A DNA stretch of 64,000 nt from Roseobacter sp. (GCA_002731875.1 PCCY01000028.1:62001-126000); one strand, 5' to 3'. Positions 45,130 to 56,047 are shown, numbered from the stretch's first letter. The notes: generated from the sequence alone by a model not told the origin. A program made the numbers and translations.

Positions 45130-45259
45130 ACCGACATCCCTTCGCGATGGTTGATACCATTCACTATACGCCCGCCGGGCGTTGAAACCTAGTAAATGCG
45201 ACAGCACCGCCTCCCGCGCAGGCTTGCGCGCATCATCGGGCGTGGATATACGCCAACCC

Positions 45260-46879
45260 ATGTTAGACACCCCCTCAAACCGCCCCGCTTTGCCCGCCGA
45301 AATCGCCCGGCGTCGCACCTTTGCGATCATCAGTCACCCCGATGCGGGCAAAACGACGTTGACCGAGAAATTTCTGCTGTTCGGCGGGGCGATCCAGATG
45401 GCCGGTCAGGTCCGGGCCAAGGGCGAGGCACGCCGTACACGCTCGGACTTTATGGCGATGGAAAAAGACCGTGGCATTTCGGTGTCCGCCTCCGCCATGT
45501 CGTTTGATTTCATGAACAAGGGCACGAATTTCCGCTTTAACCTCGTGGATACGCCCGGCCACTCGGACTTTTCCGAAGATACCTACCGCACGCTAACCGC
45601 CGTTGACGCGGCCGTGATGGTAATCGACGGCGCGAAAGGCGTGGAAAGCCAGACGCAAAAGCTGTTCGAGGTCTGCCGCATGCGCGACCTGCCGATCCTG
45701 ACCTTTTGTAACAAGATGGACCGCGAAAGCCGCGATGTGTTCGAGATCATCGACGAGATTCAGGAAAACCTTGCCATTGATGTGACCCCGGCAAGCTGGC
45801 CCATCGGCGTGGGTCGCGACTTTATCGGCTGCTACGACATCCTTCGTGACCGGCTAGAGCTGATGGACCGTGCCGACCGGAACAAGGTCGCTGAAAGCAT
45901 CGCAATCGAAGGGTTGGATGACCCCAAGCTTGCCGAACACGTGCCTGCCGTCTTGCTCGACAAATTGCGCGAAGATCTCGAAATGGTGCGCGAGCTGATG
46001 CCACCGCTGGACGCCAGGTTGATGGCTGAAGGGTCGTTGACGCCGATTTGGTTCGGTTCGGCGATCAACAGTTTTGGCGTCAAGGAGCTGATGGATGGCA
46101 TCGCAACCTACGGGCCGGAACCGCAAATTCAATCTGCCGAACCACGCAAGATTTTACCTGAAGAACCAAAGGTTTCCGGCTTTGTCTTCAAGGTTCAGGC
46201 GAACATGGATCCCAAGCACCGCGACCGCGTCGCCTTTGTGCGTCTGGCATCGGGTCACTTTCTGCGCGGCATGAAATTGACCCATGTGCGTTCCAAAAAA
46301 GTGATGTCCGTTACCAACCCGGTCATGTTCCTGGCGGCTGACCGCGAACTGGCCGAGGAAGCCTGGGCCGGTGACATCATCGGTATTCCCAACCACGGAC
46401 AACTGCGCATCGGCGACACCCTGACGGAAGGCGAAGCGATCCGTGTCAGCGGTATTCCTTCGTTCGCGCCCGAATTGCTGCAAGGCATACGCGCAGGCGA
46501 CCCGATGAAATCCAAGCACCTGGAAAAAGCGTTGATGCAGTTTGCCGAAGAAGGTGCCGCCAAGGTTTTCAAACCCGTCATCGGATCAGGCTTTGTCGTT
46601 GGCGTCGTGGGACAGTTGCAATTCGAAGTCCTCGCGAGTCGGATCGAACTGGAATATGGCCTGCCGGTCCGCTTCGAGGCCTCGCAGTTCACATCGGCCC
46701 GGTGGGTGAACGGTAGCCGACAAGCTGTTGATAAGTTTACAGAAGCCAACAAACAGCATATCGCACATGATCATGACGGCGACATCGTGTATCTGACCCG
46801 CCTGCAATGGGATATCGACCGGGTAGATCGTGATTACCCCGATGTGAAATTGACCGCGACAAAGGAAATGATGGTCTAG
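45260..46879 (+). CDS. prfC: Peptide chain release factor 3
   Basis: GTPase that recycles RF1/RF2 from the ribosome; 539 residues. G1 is SHPDAGKTTLTE near residue 27, the RF3-typical block is KGEARRTRSDFMAMEKDRGISVSAS (split), G3 DTPGHSDF and G4 CNKMDR follow, then the domain II/III region. The start at 45260 (MLDTPS) gives the normal length; 26 extra codons upstream overlap the divergent promoter region. Confidence 0.96.
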   Translation: MLDTPSNRPALPAEIARRRTFAIISHPDAGKTTLTEKFLLFGGAIQMAGQVRAKGEARRTRSDFMAMEKDRGISVSASAMSFDFMNKGTNFRFNLVDTPGHSDFSEDTYRTLTAVDAAVMVIDGAKGVESQTQKLFEVCRMRDLPILTFCNKMDRESRDVFEIIDEIQENLAIDVTPASWPIGVGRDFIGCYDILRDRLELMDRADRNKVAESIAIEGLDDPKLAEHVPAVLLDKLREDLEMVRELMPPLDARLMAEGSLTPIWFGSAINSFGVKELMDGIATYGPEPQIQSAEPRKILPEEPKVSGFVFKVQANMDPKHRDRVAFVRLASGHFLRGMKLTHVRSKKVMSVTNPVMFLAADRELAEEAWAGDIIGIPNHGQLRIGDTLTEGEAIRVSGIPSFAPELLQGIRAGDPMKSKHLEKALMQFAEEGAAKVFKPVIGSGFVVGVVGQLQFEVLASRIELEYGLPVRFEASQFTSARWVNGSRQAVDKFTEANKQHIAHDHDGDIVYLTRLQWDIDRVDRDYPDVKLTATKEMMV

Positions 46880-46921
46880 TTTCCCCTTGTCAGCGCTGTG
46901 GCGAATGCTCAGGCTGTAGCG

Positions 46922-47866
46922 ATGGATAAGATAAAGTGGGGCGTCGCCTCGACCATACTTGCGCCGACGCGCGATATTCTGGCCTTCGCTGCCTATCATC
47001 TGGCTGCGGGGGCGCATCGTCTTTACATCTACCTGGACGCCCCCAACCCCGAAGCATACGCCCTGCTGGATGCCCACTCCAAGGTGCGGGTCATTACCTG
47101 TGATGCGGCGTACTGGAGGCAGCGCAAACGCGTGCGGCCTGAAACCCATCAAGTCCGGCAAACCGCAAATGCGACTCATGCCTATAACCGCCGCCCCGAG
47201 GTGGATTGGCTCATTCATATGGACGCAGACGAATTTCTTGTCGCGGACCGCCCTGTCGCTGAACTGCTTGGCCAACGGCCCGCCCACCCTGTCGCCACCA
47301 GAATTCGCCCGATGGAACAGCTTTCAGGGTCAGCGTCGGTCTACAAGGCGTTTGTCCCGAACGGCCCTGATCGCGCGCGCATCGTATCGGATATCTATCC
47401 GACATACGGGCAGTATCTGAAGGGCGGTTTTTTAAGCCATCTGGCTGGCAAGGTCTTTGTGCGCACCGGCCTGCCGTCGGTGCATGTACGCATTCACAAC
47501 GTCTTTCAGAATGGTGACATGATGCCCTGCGAGGATCGCCAGTCCGGCATCGACCTGGCCCATGCCCACGCGAAATCCTGGCAAGACTGGATCGACGCTT
47601 ATCGATATCGCATTACCAAGGGCAGCTATCGCCCGGAACTGGGGCCCAACAAACCTTATGAAAGGGGGGGGCTTTCAATGAATGACTTGTTCATGATGAT
47701 CGAGACCGAGGCAGGTGAAGCCGGACTTCGCGCCTTTTTCGACGAGGTGTGCGCCGATACCCCGCAATTACGCGACCGTTTGGCAAAGCACGGACTGCTG
47801 CGGCAGATCAATCTGGACCTGCCCAAACATCTGGCAACACATTTCCCCGAATTCACAGGGCTTTAG
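46922..47866 (+). CDS. Glycosyltransferase family 2-like protein
   Basis: 314 residues. GT-A type features: N-terminal ASTILAPTRDILAFAAYHLAAGA, the nucleotide-sugar DxD motif in WLIHMDADEFL near residue 107, and a conserved VHVRIHN near 195. It matches the compact glycosyltransferases (Glyco_tranf_2_4 type) common in Rhodobacteraceae that act on surface polysaccharide. No polysaccharide cluster is nearby. The start ATG at 46922 (MDKIKW) lacks a strong ribosome binding site. Confidence 0.75.
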   Translation: MDKIKWGVASTILAPTRDILAFAAYHLAAGAHRLYIYLDAPNPEAYALLDAHSKVRVITCDAAYWRQRKRVRPETHQVRQTANATHAYNRRPEVDWLIHMDADEFLVADRPVAELLGQRPAHPVATRIRPMEQLSGSASVYKAFVPNGPDRARIVSDIYPTYGQYLKGGFLSHLAGKVFVRTGLPSVHVRIHNVFQNGDMMPCEDRQSGIDLAHAHAKSWQDWIDAYRYRITKGSYRPELGPNKPYERGGLSMNDLFMMIETEAGEAGLRAFFDEVCADTPQLRDRLAKHGLLRQINLDLPKHLATHFPEFTGL

Positions 47867-48003
47867 CGCATCCGTTTGACCTGCACCAGAGACTTTGGTA
47901 AGCGGTGCTGAACATGTCGCGGAGACCCTCCGCCCCTTGGGCCATTCGGGCCGACATGAATGCTGCCGCGGGCCAAGTGCATGTCCGCTATCATCGGACA
48001 CAC

Positions 48004-49599
48004 ATGACAAAATTTTCAGATCTTAACCTTAATCCTAAAGTACTTAGAGCCATCGAAGATGCCGGGTACGAAACGCCCACTCCAATCCAGGCCGGTGCCA
48101 TACCCCCCGCTCTTGAAGGCAAAGACGTTCTGGGAATCGCCCAGACCGGTACTGGCAAAACAGCCAGTTTTACCCTACCAATGATCACGATGCTGGCCCG
48201 GGGCCGTGCGCGCGCCCGGATGCCGCGCAGCCTGGTCCTGTGCCCCACGCGCGAGTTGGCCGCACAGGTTGCCGAGAACTTTGACACCTACACAAAGCAC
48301 CTGAAGCTCACCAAGGCGTTGCTGATCGGCGGCGTATCGTTTGGTGAACAGGACAAGCTGATCGACAAGGGCGTCGATGTTCTGATCGCGACACCTGGCC
48401 GTTTGATCGACCATTTCGAGCGCGGCAAACTGATTCTTTCCGACGTGAAAATCATGGTTGTCGACGAAGCCGACCGGATGCTCGACATGGGCTTTATTCC
48501 CGATATCGAACGCATCTTCCAGATGACGCCATTCACCCGTCAGACCTTGTTTTTCTCGGCTACCATGGCCCCCGAGATTGAACGTATCACCAATACCTTC
48601 CTGTCTAACCCCGTGCGGGTTGAAGTCGCACGCCAGGCCACCACAGGCGAAAACATCGAACAAGGCGTGCTGATGCTGACCGCGTCACGCAAAGACCGCG
48701 AAGCCACCGAAAAGCGCAAAGTCCTGCGGGCGCTGATTGATGCCGAAGGCGACAAATGCACCAACGCGATCATCTTTTGCAATCGCAAGATGGATGTGGA
48801 CGCAGTTGCCAAGTCCCTGAAAAAGCATGGCTATGACGCCGCGCCCATCCACGGTGATCTGGACCAAAGTCAGCGTACCAAAACCCTTGACGGGTTCCGT
48901 AACGGCGATCTCCGTTTTCTTGTGGCATCGGATGTGGCTGCACGGGGTCTTGATGTGCCATCGGTCAGTCACGTGTTTAATTTTGACGTCCCCTCTCACG
49001 CCGAAGACTATGTGCACCGTATTGGCCGCACAGGCCGCGCCGGTCGCGATGGCAAGGCGATCATGATCTGCGTTCCGCGAGATGAAAAAAATCTTGCTGA
49101 TGTCGAACGCTTGGTTCAGCGCGAGATTCCCCGCGTAGAGAACCCGTTGGGTGACAAGCCCGCCGCGAAGCCGGCCAAGGAAACGGCCAAGGACGCCACC
49201 AAAGCTGAAAAGCCGGCATCCGAAGACGCTTCACAGGACGATACCGCGAAGGACACCGCGAAACCGGAAAAGCCCAAGCGCACACGAACCCGCAGCCGAA
49301 AGAAGCCTGATCCCGCAAAAGTTGAGGACAAGAGCAGCGCAGCCGATACGCCGAAAGCGGAGGCATCGCCAGAGGTGAAAGCCGAACCGCAAGCCCAAGC
49401 AAAGGCACCAGCGCCGGACGACAAGCCGCAAGATGACAAGCAACACCAAAATCGCCGGGGCGGACGTGGTGGGCGCAACGACAACAATCGCAACGACAAC
49501 AATCGTCAGCAAAACGGCCGCAATGACAACCGGGTTGTGGGTCTTGGCGACCATACGCCCGAATTTATCGAACTGAGCTTTGAGCAGCGCAACAAATAG
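48004..49599 (+). CDS. DEAD-box RNA helicase (RhlE-like) with long low-complexity tail
   Basis: 531 residues. The helicase core (1-375) has the Q motif (YETPTPIQAGAIP), Walker A AQTGTGKT near residue 45, DEAD as VVDEADRMLD, SAT and the HRIGRTGRAGR motif VI. After about residue 378 a disordered tail follows, first Lys/Ala/Glu/Asp-rich, then RGG and Asn/Arg-rich (RGGRGGRND) before a short end. Such tails bind RNA and can drive condensates. The start at 48004 (MTKFSDL) is preferred to one 33 codons earlier. Confidence 0.93.
   Translation: MTKFSDLNLNPKVLRAIEDAGYETPTPIQAGAIPPALEGKDVLGIAQTGTGKTASFTLPMITMLARGRARARMPRSLVLCPTRELAAQVAENFDTYTKHLKLTKALLIGGVSFGEQDKLIDKGVDVLIATPGRLIDHFERGKLILSDVKIMVVDEADRMLDMGFIPDIERIFQMTPFTRQTLFFSATMAPEIERITNTFLSNPVRVEVARQATTGENIEQGVLMLTASRKDREATEKRKVLRALIDAEGDKCTNAIIFCNRKMDVDAVAKSLKKHGYDAAPIHGDLDQSQRTKTLDGFRNGDLRFLVASDVAARGLDVPSVSHVFNFDVPSHAEDYVHRIGRTGRAGRDGKAIMICVPRDEKNLADVERLVQREIPRVENPLGDKPAAKPAKETAKDATKAEKPASEDASQDDTAKDTAKPEKPKRTRTRSRKKPDPAKVEDKSSAADTPKAEASPEVKAEPQAQAKAPAPDDKPQDDKQHQNRRGGRGGRNDNNRNDNNRQQNGRNDNRVVGLGDHTPEFIELSFEQRNK
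49474..49503 (+). repeat. 15-bp tandem duplication in the helicase tail
   Basis: CGCAACGACAACAAT occurs twice in a row (49474-49488 and 49489-49503), encoding RNDNN twice. Recent slippage expansion of a low-complexity tail is the likely source. Confidence 0.8.
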
Positions 49600-49631
49600 A
49601 TCATCGTCGATCAATATCTGAATTCACAAAG

Positions 49632-49658
49632 GCGCAGGGTATTCTCTGCGCCTTTTTC
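49632..49658 (+). terminator. Intrinsic terminator of the DEAD-box helicase gene
   Basis: GGCGCAG, an 8-base loop, CTGCGCC, then five T residues; 32 bases after the stop. Confidence 0.85.
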
Positions 49659-49700
49659 GCATCCAGCGCTTGGTGTCCAAGCCGGCCCATAAACGCAAGA

Positions 49701-49730
49701 CGCCGCGCGGGCCCTGTGACCTGCGCGGCG
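49701..49730 (-). terminator. Probable terminator hairpin of rnj
   Basis: CGCCGCGC and GCGCGGCG pair (8 bp, 14-base loop) 24 bases past the rnj stop on the minus strand, followed by a weak T-rich TCTTGCGTTT. Confidence 0.45.
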
Positions 49731-49753
49731 CTTCCTGGGTAATCGAAACAGTC

Positions 49754-51421
49754 TTAACTTAATCGGCTGACCACGATCGTTACTTCGGGTTTTTTCCCGA
49801 TCTCGTCATTTGCGGATTGGCGCACAGTGCGCTTCAACCCATCATGCAGCTTGTCATCGTCGCGCAACGTCTTGGCGTTGGCACGGCCAAGGAACTGACC
49901 CAAATCAGCCTCCAGGACGTCCACAAGCGATGCTTTGGACCTTCCCTGTTCGGGCAAGCCCATCGTATCGACCCAAGGGTCACCCAAAGCTTCGTCATTC
50001 TCGTCTAGAATGACCGTCACGGTTACATGTCCGTTCAAAGCCATGCGGATACGGTCGCGCACGACCCCGTCCAGCGCACCAATCTGAGTCGATCCATCAA
50101 TATAGGTACGACCGCTGTCAACATATTCTGCAACCTTTGGTTCGTTGCCTGACAGGTCGATCATCATGCCATTCACGGCAAGAACGCCTTTCATTCCCTT
50201 TGCATTGGCGATTTTCACATGCTCGCGCAGGTGACGGTGTTCACCGTGCATCGGGATCAGGATCTGCGGCTTTACTACATCGTGCAGCGTTTCCAGATCG
50301 GGGCGGTTGGCGTGGCCGGACACGTGATAGAGACCAGAACTGTCATCGACGACATCGACGCCCATTTCGGAAAACGCGTTGATCACCTTGATCACGCCAC
50401 GTTCGTTACCAGGGATGGTCTTGGACGAGAACAGGAACATGTCCCCTTCCTTCATCTCAAGCCCCATGTATTTTCCGCGCGCCAACTGCGCCGAGGCCGC
50501 ACGACGTTCCCCCTGCGATCCTGTCACCAACAGCATCAGATTTTCACGCGGAATACCACGCGCTTCCTCGGGGCTGACCACGGGCGGAAAGTCTTTCATC
50601 ACGCCGGTCTCCAGCGACGCCTCAACCATGCGTTTCATCGCGCGCCCAAGCAAAACAACCGAACGCCCTGCCCGTTCGCCCGCATCGGCCAAGGTTTTCA
50701 CCCGTGCGACGTTGGATGCAAACGTTGTCGCCACAACCATGCCTTGCGCCGAACCGAGCAGTTTTTCGATCTCGGGGCCGACCGTCGCTTCGGACCGACC
50801 GGCATGCTGCGAAAACACGTTGGTGCTGTCACAGATCAACGCTTTGATGCCGTCTTTAGACACTTCTGCCCATACGTCGGGATCATAGGGTTCGCCTACA
50901 CCGGGTGTCATGTCTATCTTGAAGTCACCCGAGTGGATCAGACGGTCCCCTGCCACGTCGATCACCAAGGACGACGATTCAGGGATCGAGTGAGACATCG
51001 GCAAAAAGCCCACGGTGAACGGACCAACCGTGGTTTGCGCGGGCCAAGGGGCGACGGTCGTCACGGCATCCTCAGGGTGGCCGTACTCACCCATCTTGCG
51101 CTTGGCGATATTCGCGGTGAATTTGCGCGTATAGATCGGCGCGCGCAAACGGTCATAGGTATGGGCCACGGCACCCACGTGGTCTTCGTGTGCGTGTGTG
51201 ATGAAGATCGCCTCAATCTGGTTGCGACGGGCTTCCAGCCAGGCGATATCGGGGATGATCAAATCCACGCCGGGGCTTGTGTCCATGTCCGGAAACGCCA
51301 CCCCAAGGTCGACCACGATCAGTCGCTCCTTGCCGGGCTTTCCGTAGCCATAAACATAGGCATTCATGCCAATTTCACCCGCCCCACCGAGGGGCAGGTA
51401 GATCAATCTTTCGCTGCTCAT
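49754..51421 (-). CDS. rnj: Ribonuclease J
   Basis: Metallo-beta-lactamase-fold 5'-3' exo/endoribonuclease; 555 residues. The N terminus PLGGAGEIGMNAYVYG and the metal motif THAHEDHVGAV near residue 80 are diagnostic, with beta-CASP motifs later (DSTNVFSQHAGRSE near 195 and PMHGEHRHLREH near 385). In alphaproteobacteria it contributes to 5'-end and rRNA processing. It follows coaX by 4 bases in the nuoN-birA-coaX-rnj run. Confidence 0.95.
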   Translation of the reverse strand: MSSERLIYLPLGGAGEIGMNAYVYGYGKPGKERLIVVDLGVAFPDMDTSPGVDLIIPDIAWLEARRNQIEAIFITHAHEDHVGAVAHTYDRLRAPIYTRKFTANIAKRKMGEYGHPEDAVTTVAPWPAQTTVGPFTVGFLPMSHSIPESSSLVIDVAGDRLIHSGDFKIDMTPGVGEPYDPDVWAEVSKDGIKALICDSTNVFSQHAGRSEATVGPEIEKLLGSAQGMVVATTFASNVARVKTLADAGERAGRSVVLLGRAMKRMVEASLETGVMKDFPPVVSPEEARGIPRENLMLLVTGSQGERRAASAQLARGKYMGLEMKEGDMFLFSSKTIPGNERGVIKVINAFSEMGVDVVDDSSGLYHVSGHANRPDLETLHDVVKPQILIPMHGEHRHLREHVKIANAKGMKGVLAVNGMMIDLSGNEPKVAEYVDSGRTYIDGSTQIGALDGVVRDRIRMALNGHVTVTVILDENDEALGDPWVDTMGLPEQGRSKASLVDVLEADLGQFLGRANAKTLRDDDKLHDGLKRTVRQSANDEIGKKPEVTIVVSRLS

Positions 51422-51425
51422 ATGA

Positions 51426-52199
51426 CTAAGCGGTATCCTTGTTATAAGTATAAATCACGGTCAAACCGTGCATTGTCAGATCATCTTGATAGGCATCGAA
51501 CAGATCTACTGTCTGTTGAAACAACGGGGCCAGCCCGCCTGTAGCGATCACGCGCATTTCGCGGTCACGTTCCGCCTTTATCCGCGCACATATCTCACGT
51601 ACGAGGCCGACATAACCCCAAAAGATACCAGATTGGATGCAGGCCACGGTATTTGTGCCGATTACAGCCTGCGGCTTGGAGATATCCACATGCGGCAAGG
51701 CCGCGGCGGCGTTGTGCAGTGCCTCGAGGCTGAGGTTCACGCCGGGAGCGATCACCCCGCCGATATAAGCCCCGTCGCTGGCCACGACATCAAAGGTTGT
51801 GGCGGTTCCGAAATCCACGATGATCAAATCCCCGCCGTAAAGATCGTGACCGGCCACGGTATTTACCAACCGGTCCGGCCCCACGGCCGTACCGGCGTCG
51901 ACACGGACATCGACCGGCAATAGGCATTCCGGCTTTCCGACAACGATTGGTCGTGTGTTGAAATATCGGTCCGCCAAAACACGAAGGTTGAACACCACCC
52001 GCGGCACGGTCGAGCTGATGATGACATCGGTGATGTCGGCCTCTACCTTTTGAAACCGCATCAACGTGCTCAGCCAGACATAATATTGATCCGCCGTGCG
52101 CTGCCATTCTGTCGACGTGCGCCAGGTGCCCAAAAACCGTTCACCGTCCCAAACCGAGAAAACAGTATTGGTATTGCCGCAATCGATTGCCAAAAGCAT
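51426..52199 (-). CDS. coaX: Type III pantothenate kinase
   Basis: First enzyme of coenzyme A synthesis; 257 residues of the ASKHA fold. Phosphate-1 motif LAIDCGNTNTVFSVWDG, the GPDRLVN motif near 105, then VDFGTATTFDVV and GGVIAPGVNLS. The start at 52199 has GGAGGG. A longer reading to 52379 lies inside birA and is rejected. Confidence 0.95.
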   Translation of the reverse strand: MLLAIDCGNTNTVFSVWDGERFLGTWRTSTEWQRTADQYYVWLSTLMRFQKVEADITDVIISSTVPRVVFNLRVLADRYFNTRPIVVGKPECLLPVDVRVDAGTAVGPDRLVNTVAGHDLYGGDLIIVDFGTATTFDVVASDGAYIGGVIAPGVNLSLEALHNAAAALPHVDISKPQAVIGTNTVACIQSGIFWGYVGLVREICARIKAERDREMRVIATGGLAPLFQQTVDLFDAYQDDLTMHGLTVIYTYNKDTA

Positions 52200-52219
52200 G
52201 AGACAGCCCTCCGCTGAAG

Positions 52220-53026
52220 TTAGAAAAACACATCCGCCGCCGTTATCGACACACGCCCCTTGGGCGTGCGCAGTATCAGATTTCCCATGGTGTCCACGTC
52301 CTCGAACACGCCGCGGGTTTCGTCTTTCATCGTGCGTGCCACGATTTGTTCGCCCAAACGGGCGGCATGGGCCAGCCACGCCGTCCGGATCGGCGCAAAG
52401 CTATAGGTCCGGAATTGCTGTTCCAATTCAGCATATTCTTTCGCCAATACGTCCAGAAACGCGGTCGGGGTGACCGTGACCCCGGTTTCCCCGGCCAAAG
52501 AGACCGGGCGTAATGCGTTGGCCTCTACCTGATCGGCACCCGGAGCATGTGCCAGATTCACCCCGATCCCGATAGCCAGATGATCGCCGATACTTTCCAG
52601 CAAGATGCCGGCGACCTTACCCCCGTTCAACAGAACGTCATTTGGCCACTTAAGAGCAAAAGCACTTTCGTCACGCGTTGTCGCCACGAACGCCCGACGC
52701 AGCGCCAGCGACGCCACAAAACTGCGCAACGCCGCGCTGGAGGGTTCTTCGCCATGGCGCAACATCAAGGTGGCCGCGAAGTTGCCGCGTGGCGTGGCCC
52801 AGGATCGCCCCCGCCGCCCCCGTGCCGCGGTCTGCTCTTGAGCCAGGATCCAGGTGGGGCCCGTCAGCTCGGAAGCGCGCCGCGCTGCTTCGCTGAGCGT
52901 GGAATCAACACTGTCGAATATCAAGCGTCCGTAGCCGTCGGGCCATGACGCCCCCGGCTTGGACAGACTGCGACTGGATGCGGCGGACGACCCTGTTTCA
53001 GCGGCTTTTGGATTCACCGGGTCCAT
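52220..53026 (-). CDS. birA: Biotin-[acetyl-CoA-carboxylase] ligase (no DNA-binding domain)
   Basis: Attaches biotin to carboxylase carrier proteins; 268 residues. The biotinyl-AMP loop is GRRGRSW near residue 72 and the catalytic/biotin block is ALKWPNDVLLNGGKVAGILLE near 125. The N-terminal helix-turn-helix of E. coli BirA is missing, so it is a ligase only (group I). The ATG at 53026 is used (a TTG precedes it); nuoN ends 7 bases upstream, so it is probably co-transcribed with complex I, as in related genomes. Confidence 0.93.
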   Translation of the reverse strand: MDPVNPKAAETGSSAASSRSLSKPGASWPDGYGRLIFDSVDSTLSEAARRASELTGPTWILAQEQTAARGRRGRSWATPRGNFAATLMLRHGEEPSSAALRSFVASLALRRAFVATTRDESAFALKWPNDVLLNGGKVAGILLESIGDHLAIGIGVNLAHAPGADQVEANALRPVSLAGETGVTVTPTAFLDVLAKEYAELEQQFRTYSFAPIRTAWLAHAARLGEQIVARTMKDETRGVFEDVDTMGNLILRTPKGRVSITAADVFF

Positions 53027-53033
53027 CAACGGA

Positions 53034-54479
53034 TCAGTTCACCAACGTCGCAGCGGCAGAGATTGCGGCACCTTCGACACCGAAGGTGTTCACGATACCG
53101 ACAACCATTATCACTGCCGACGCGAACAGGAAGGTGGACAGCAAACCGCTTTTGCCTTCGTCCAGACGGTCATCGTTTTCAGAACCGAAATACATCAGGA
53201 ACACGATGCGCAGGTAATAGTACGCACCGATCGCCGACGCGATCGCACTGGCCGTCACCAACCAGATCAGGCCCGCATCCACACCGGCCTGCCAAACCCC
53301 GAGCTTGGCAAAGAACCCCAACATCGGCGGCACACCGGCAAGCGAGAACAGCAATACCAGCATCGCCAGCGCCTTGCCCGGGGCGCGCTTGGCGTACATG
53401 TTCAACGCCGAAATATCGGTGACGGGCTGGCCGTCTTTTTCCATGCCAAGAATAAAGGCAAAGGTACCGATATTCATGGTCACGTAAATGGCCAGATATA
53501 GTAGCATGGCCTTTATGCCCAGTTGGGTACCGGCAGCCAGACCGATCAACGCATAGCCCATGTGAGCGATGGAGGAATAGGCCATCAGCCGTTTGATGTT
53601 GGTCTGGCCAATCGCGGCAATCGCGCCCAGAAACATCGACAGCACCGAAAGCAGCCCGACAATCTGGCGCCAATCCGGAATAGCATTACCGAATGCGTCA
53701 TGCAGCACGCGGGCAAACAACGCCATTGCCGCGACTTTGGGTGCAGTGGCAAAGAACGCCGTCACAGGCGTAGGTGCACCTTCGTAAACATCGGGTGTCC
53801 ACATATGGAACGGCACTGCCGATACCTTGAACGCAAGGCCCGATACGATGAACACGATCCCAAACAGCAACCCCAATGATGTCTCGCCGGTTTTTGCAAC
53901 AGACATCACCCCGGTGAACTGGGTCGTCCCGGCATAGCCATAAACCAACGACACGCCATACAGCAACAACCCCGATGACAATGCGCCCAGGACGAAGTAT
54001 TTCAACCCGGCTTCGGTCGATTTCACGCTGTCACGCCGCAGCGACGCAATTACATAAAGCGCCAGCGATTGCAGCTCCAACCCCATATACAGGGTCATCA
54101 GGTCACCGGCACTGACCATCATCATCATGCCAACGACGCTAAGGGCGACAAGCATCGGGTATTCGAAACGCAGCAGTCCGCGGTTTTTCATATAGGCTTC
54201 GGACATGGTCAACACGGCGGCGGCACTTAGCAGCACCGTAACCTTGGCAAAGCGTGCGAACCCGTCTTCGATGAACAGGCCGTTAAAGGCGACGCGGGTC
54301 GCCCCGCCTCCGGTCATGCCGATCCATATCGCCAACAGGACCATCACGCCCGAGGTTGTCCAGACCATCAGCCCGGCAGTCGCATCCTTGGTGGTATAGA
54401 CCGCCACAAGCAGGGCCAATATCGCGAACAGCGACAGCACTATTTCAGGCAGGATGACATTCAGATCAGCGGAAATCAT
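53034..54479 (-). CDS. nuoN: NADH-quinone oxidoreductase subunit N
   Basis: Antiporter-like membrane subunit of complex I, 481 residues with about 14 helices. The conserved block [16 protein letters not shown] near residue 305 and the lysine-bearing [24 protein letters not shown] (split) near 230 identify it. Last nuo gene, directly before birA. Confidence 0.96.
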   Translation of the reverse strand: MISADLNVILPEIVLSLFAILALLVAVYTTKDATAGLMVWTTSGVMVLLAIWIGMTGGGATRVAFNGLFIEDGFARFAKVTVLLSAAAVLTMSEAYMKNRGLLRFEYPMLVALSVVGMMMMVSAGDLMTLYMGLELQSLALYVIASLRRDSVKSTEAGLKYFVLGALSSGLLLYGVSLVYGYAGTTQFTGVMSVAKTGETSLGLLFGIVFIVSGLAFKVSAVPFHMWTPDVYEGAPTPVTAFFATAPKVAAMALFARVLHDAFGNAIPDWRQIVGLLSVLSMFLGAIAAIGQTNIKRLMAYSSIAHMGYALIGLAAGTQLGIKAMLLYLAIYVTMNIGTFAFILGMEKDGQPVTDISALNMYAKRAPGKALAMLVLLFSLAGVPPMLGFFAKLGVWQAGVDAGLIWLVTASAIASAIGAYYYLRIVFLMYFGSENDDRLDEGKSGLLSTFLFASAVIMVVGIVNTFGVEGAAISAAATLVN

Positions 54480-54490
54480 CTCGCGGTCCT

Positions 54491-56047
54491 TTACTTTGAA
54501 GTTGTCTGGACAACGGCATCCGCCGCCTCCAGAGCCGTATCATAACTTGCAACAAGAGCCGTAACCGACGGCCCGATGATGTCGAGCACCAGCGCCGGAT
54601 AGACGCCCAGCAAAAGCGTCATGGCGACCAGCGGCGCGAATATCCAGCGCTCGCGACGGGTCATATCGGTAATTGTGCGCAGGCTTTCCTTGATCAGATC
54701 ACCCAGCACCACCCGACGGTACAGCCACAAGGCATAGGCCGCCGAGAAGATAACCCCGGATGTCGCCACCACTGCCACCCAGGTGTTGACCTGGAAGATC
54801 GCGATCAGCGTCAGGAATTCACCGACAAACCCCGATGTCCCCGGCAGACCTACGTTGGCCATGGTGAAGAACATGAACACCAGCGCATAGGCCGGCATCC
54901 TGTTGACCAACCCACCATAGGCATCGATCTCGCGAGTATGCATCCGGTCATAGATCACACCGACGCACAGGAACAGCGCAGCCGAGATAAATCCGTGGCT
55001 GATCATCTGGAAGATCGCACCATCCAGACCTTGCTGATTGAAGGTAAAGATACCCATGGTCACAAAACCCATGTGAGCCACCGAAGAATAAGCAATCAGC
55101 TTTTTCATGTCGGCCTGAACCAGCGCCACCAGCGATGTATAGACGATGGCAATTACCGACAACCATAACACCAGCGGTGCCATGACCTCGGACCCGACGG
55201 GGAACATCGGCACCGAGAACCGCAAGAAACCATAGCCGCCCATCTTAAGCAGGATCGCCGCCAGCACGACTGAGCCCGCCGTCGGGGCCTGAACGTGCGC
55301 ATCCGGCAACCAGGTATGCACCGGCCACATCGGCATCTTGACCGCGAAGCTCGCAAAAAATGCGAGGAACATCATGGTTTGCAATCCACCCACAACCGTG
55401 ATCCCGGCGACTGAGAATGTATCGGATGCAAAGGTATGGGTCAGTAGACTGACCTCGCATCCGCCTATGCAGGTGGTACCCGCTTCGGCGTACATCATCA
55501 CAATGGCGACCAGCATCAACACCGAGCCAAGGAAGGTATAAAGAAAGAACTTGAAGCTCGCATAAATCCGGTTGGCCCCGCCCCAGATACCGATGATCAG
55601 GAACATCGGGATCAACCCGGCCTCGAAGAACAGGTAGAACAACACCAGATCCAGCGCCATGAAAACACCAAGCATCAGGGTTTCCAGCAGCAAGAACGCG
55701 ATCATGTATTCCTTGACCCGCGTTTCGACGTTCCAGCTCGCGGCGATAACCAGCGGCATGATGAAAGTGGTGAGCATCACGAACAGGATCGAAATGCCGT
55801 CTACCCCCATCCGGTATTTCAGCCCCATCAGCCACTGCGCTTCGTCGACAAATTGAAAACCCGTGTTGGACGGATCGAAATCGAACAGGATGAACAGCGA
55901 AATAAGAAAGGTCACCGTCGTGGTGATCAGGGCCAGCCATTTGGCGTTGCGTGCCGCGGCGGCATCGTTACCGCGCAGGAAAATAGCGAGAATAAGCGCA
56001 GCAAAGCTGGGCATGAAGGTAATGATGGAAAGCAAGTGATGATCCAT
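54491..56047 (-). CDS. nuoM: NADH-quinone oxidoreductase subunit M
   Basis: Antiporter-like proton-pumping subunit, 518 residues, about 14 helices. Signature [22 protein letters not shown] (split) near residue 240, with [16 protein letters not shown] near 315 and a Glu in the [23 protein letters not shown] region (split) near 145. Overlaps nuoL by one base. Confidence 0.96.
   Translation of the reverse strand: MDHHLLSIITFMPSFAALILAIFLRGNDAAAARNAKWLALITTTVTFLISLFILFDFDPSNTGFQFVDEAQWLMGLKYRMGVDGISILFVMLTTFIMPLVIAASWNVETRVKEYMIAFLLLETLMLGVFMALDLVLFYLFFEAGLIPMFLIIGIWGGANRIYASFKFFLYTFLGSVLMLVAIVMMYAEAGTTCIGGCEVSLLTHTFASDTFSVAGITVVGGLQTMMFLAFFASFAVKMPMWPVHTWLPDAHVQAPTAGSVVLAAILLKMGGYGFLRFSVPMFPVGSEVMAPLVLWLSVIAIVYTSLVALVQADMKKLIAYSSVAHMGFVTMGIFTFNQQGLDGAIFQMISHGFISAALFLCVGVIYDRMHTREIDAYGGLVNRMPAYALVFMFFTMANVGLPGTSGFVGEFLTLIAIFQVNTWVAVVATSGVIFSAAYALWLYRRVVLGDLIKESLRTITDMTRRERWIFAPLVAMTLLLGVYPALVLDIIGPSVTALVASYDTALEAADAVVQTTSK

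Noticed and set aside
50219..51544. Long plus-strand reading frame of 441 codons
   Set aside because: Antisense to rnj, which has all catalytic motifs.
52200..52379. Longer N terminus for CoaX
   Set aside because: Overlaps birA; the family starts at MLLAIDCGNTN, which has a good ribosome binding site.
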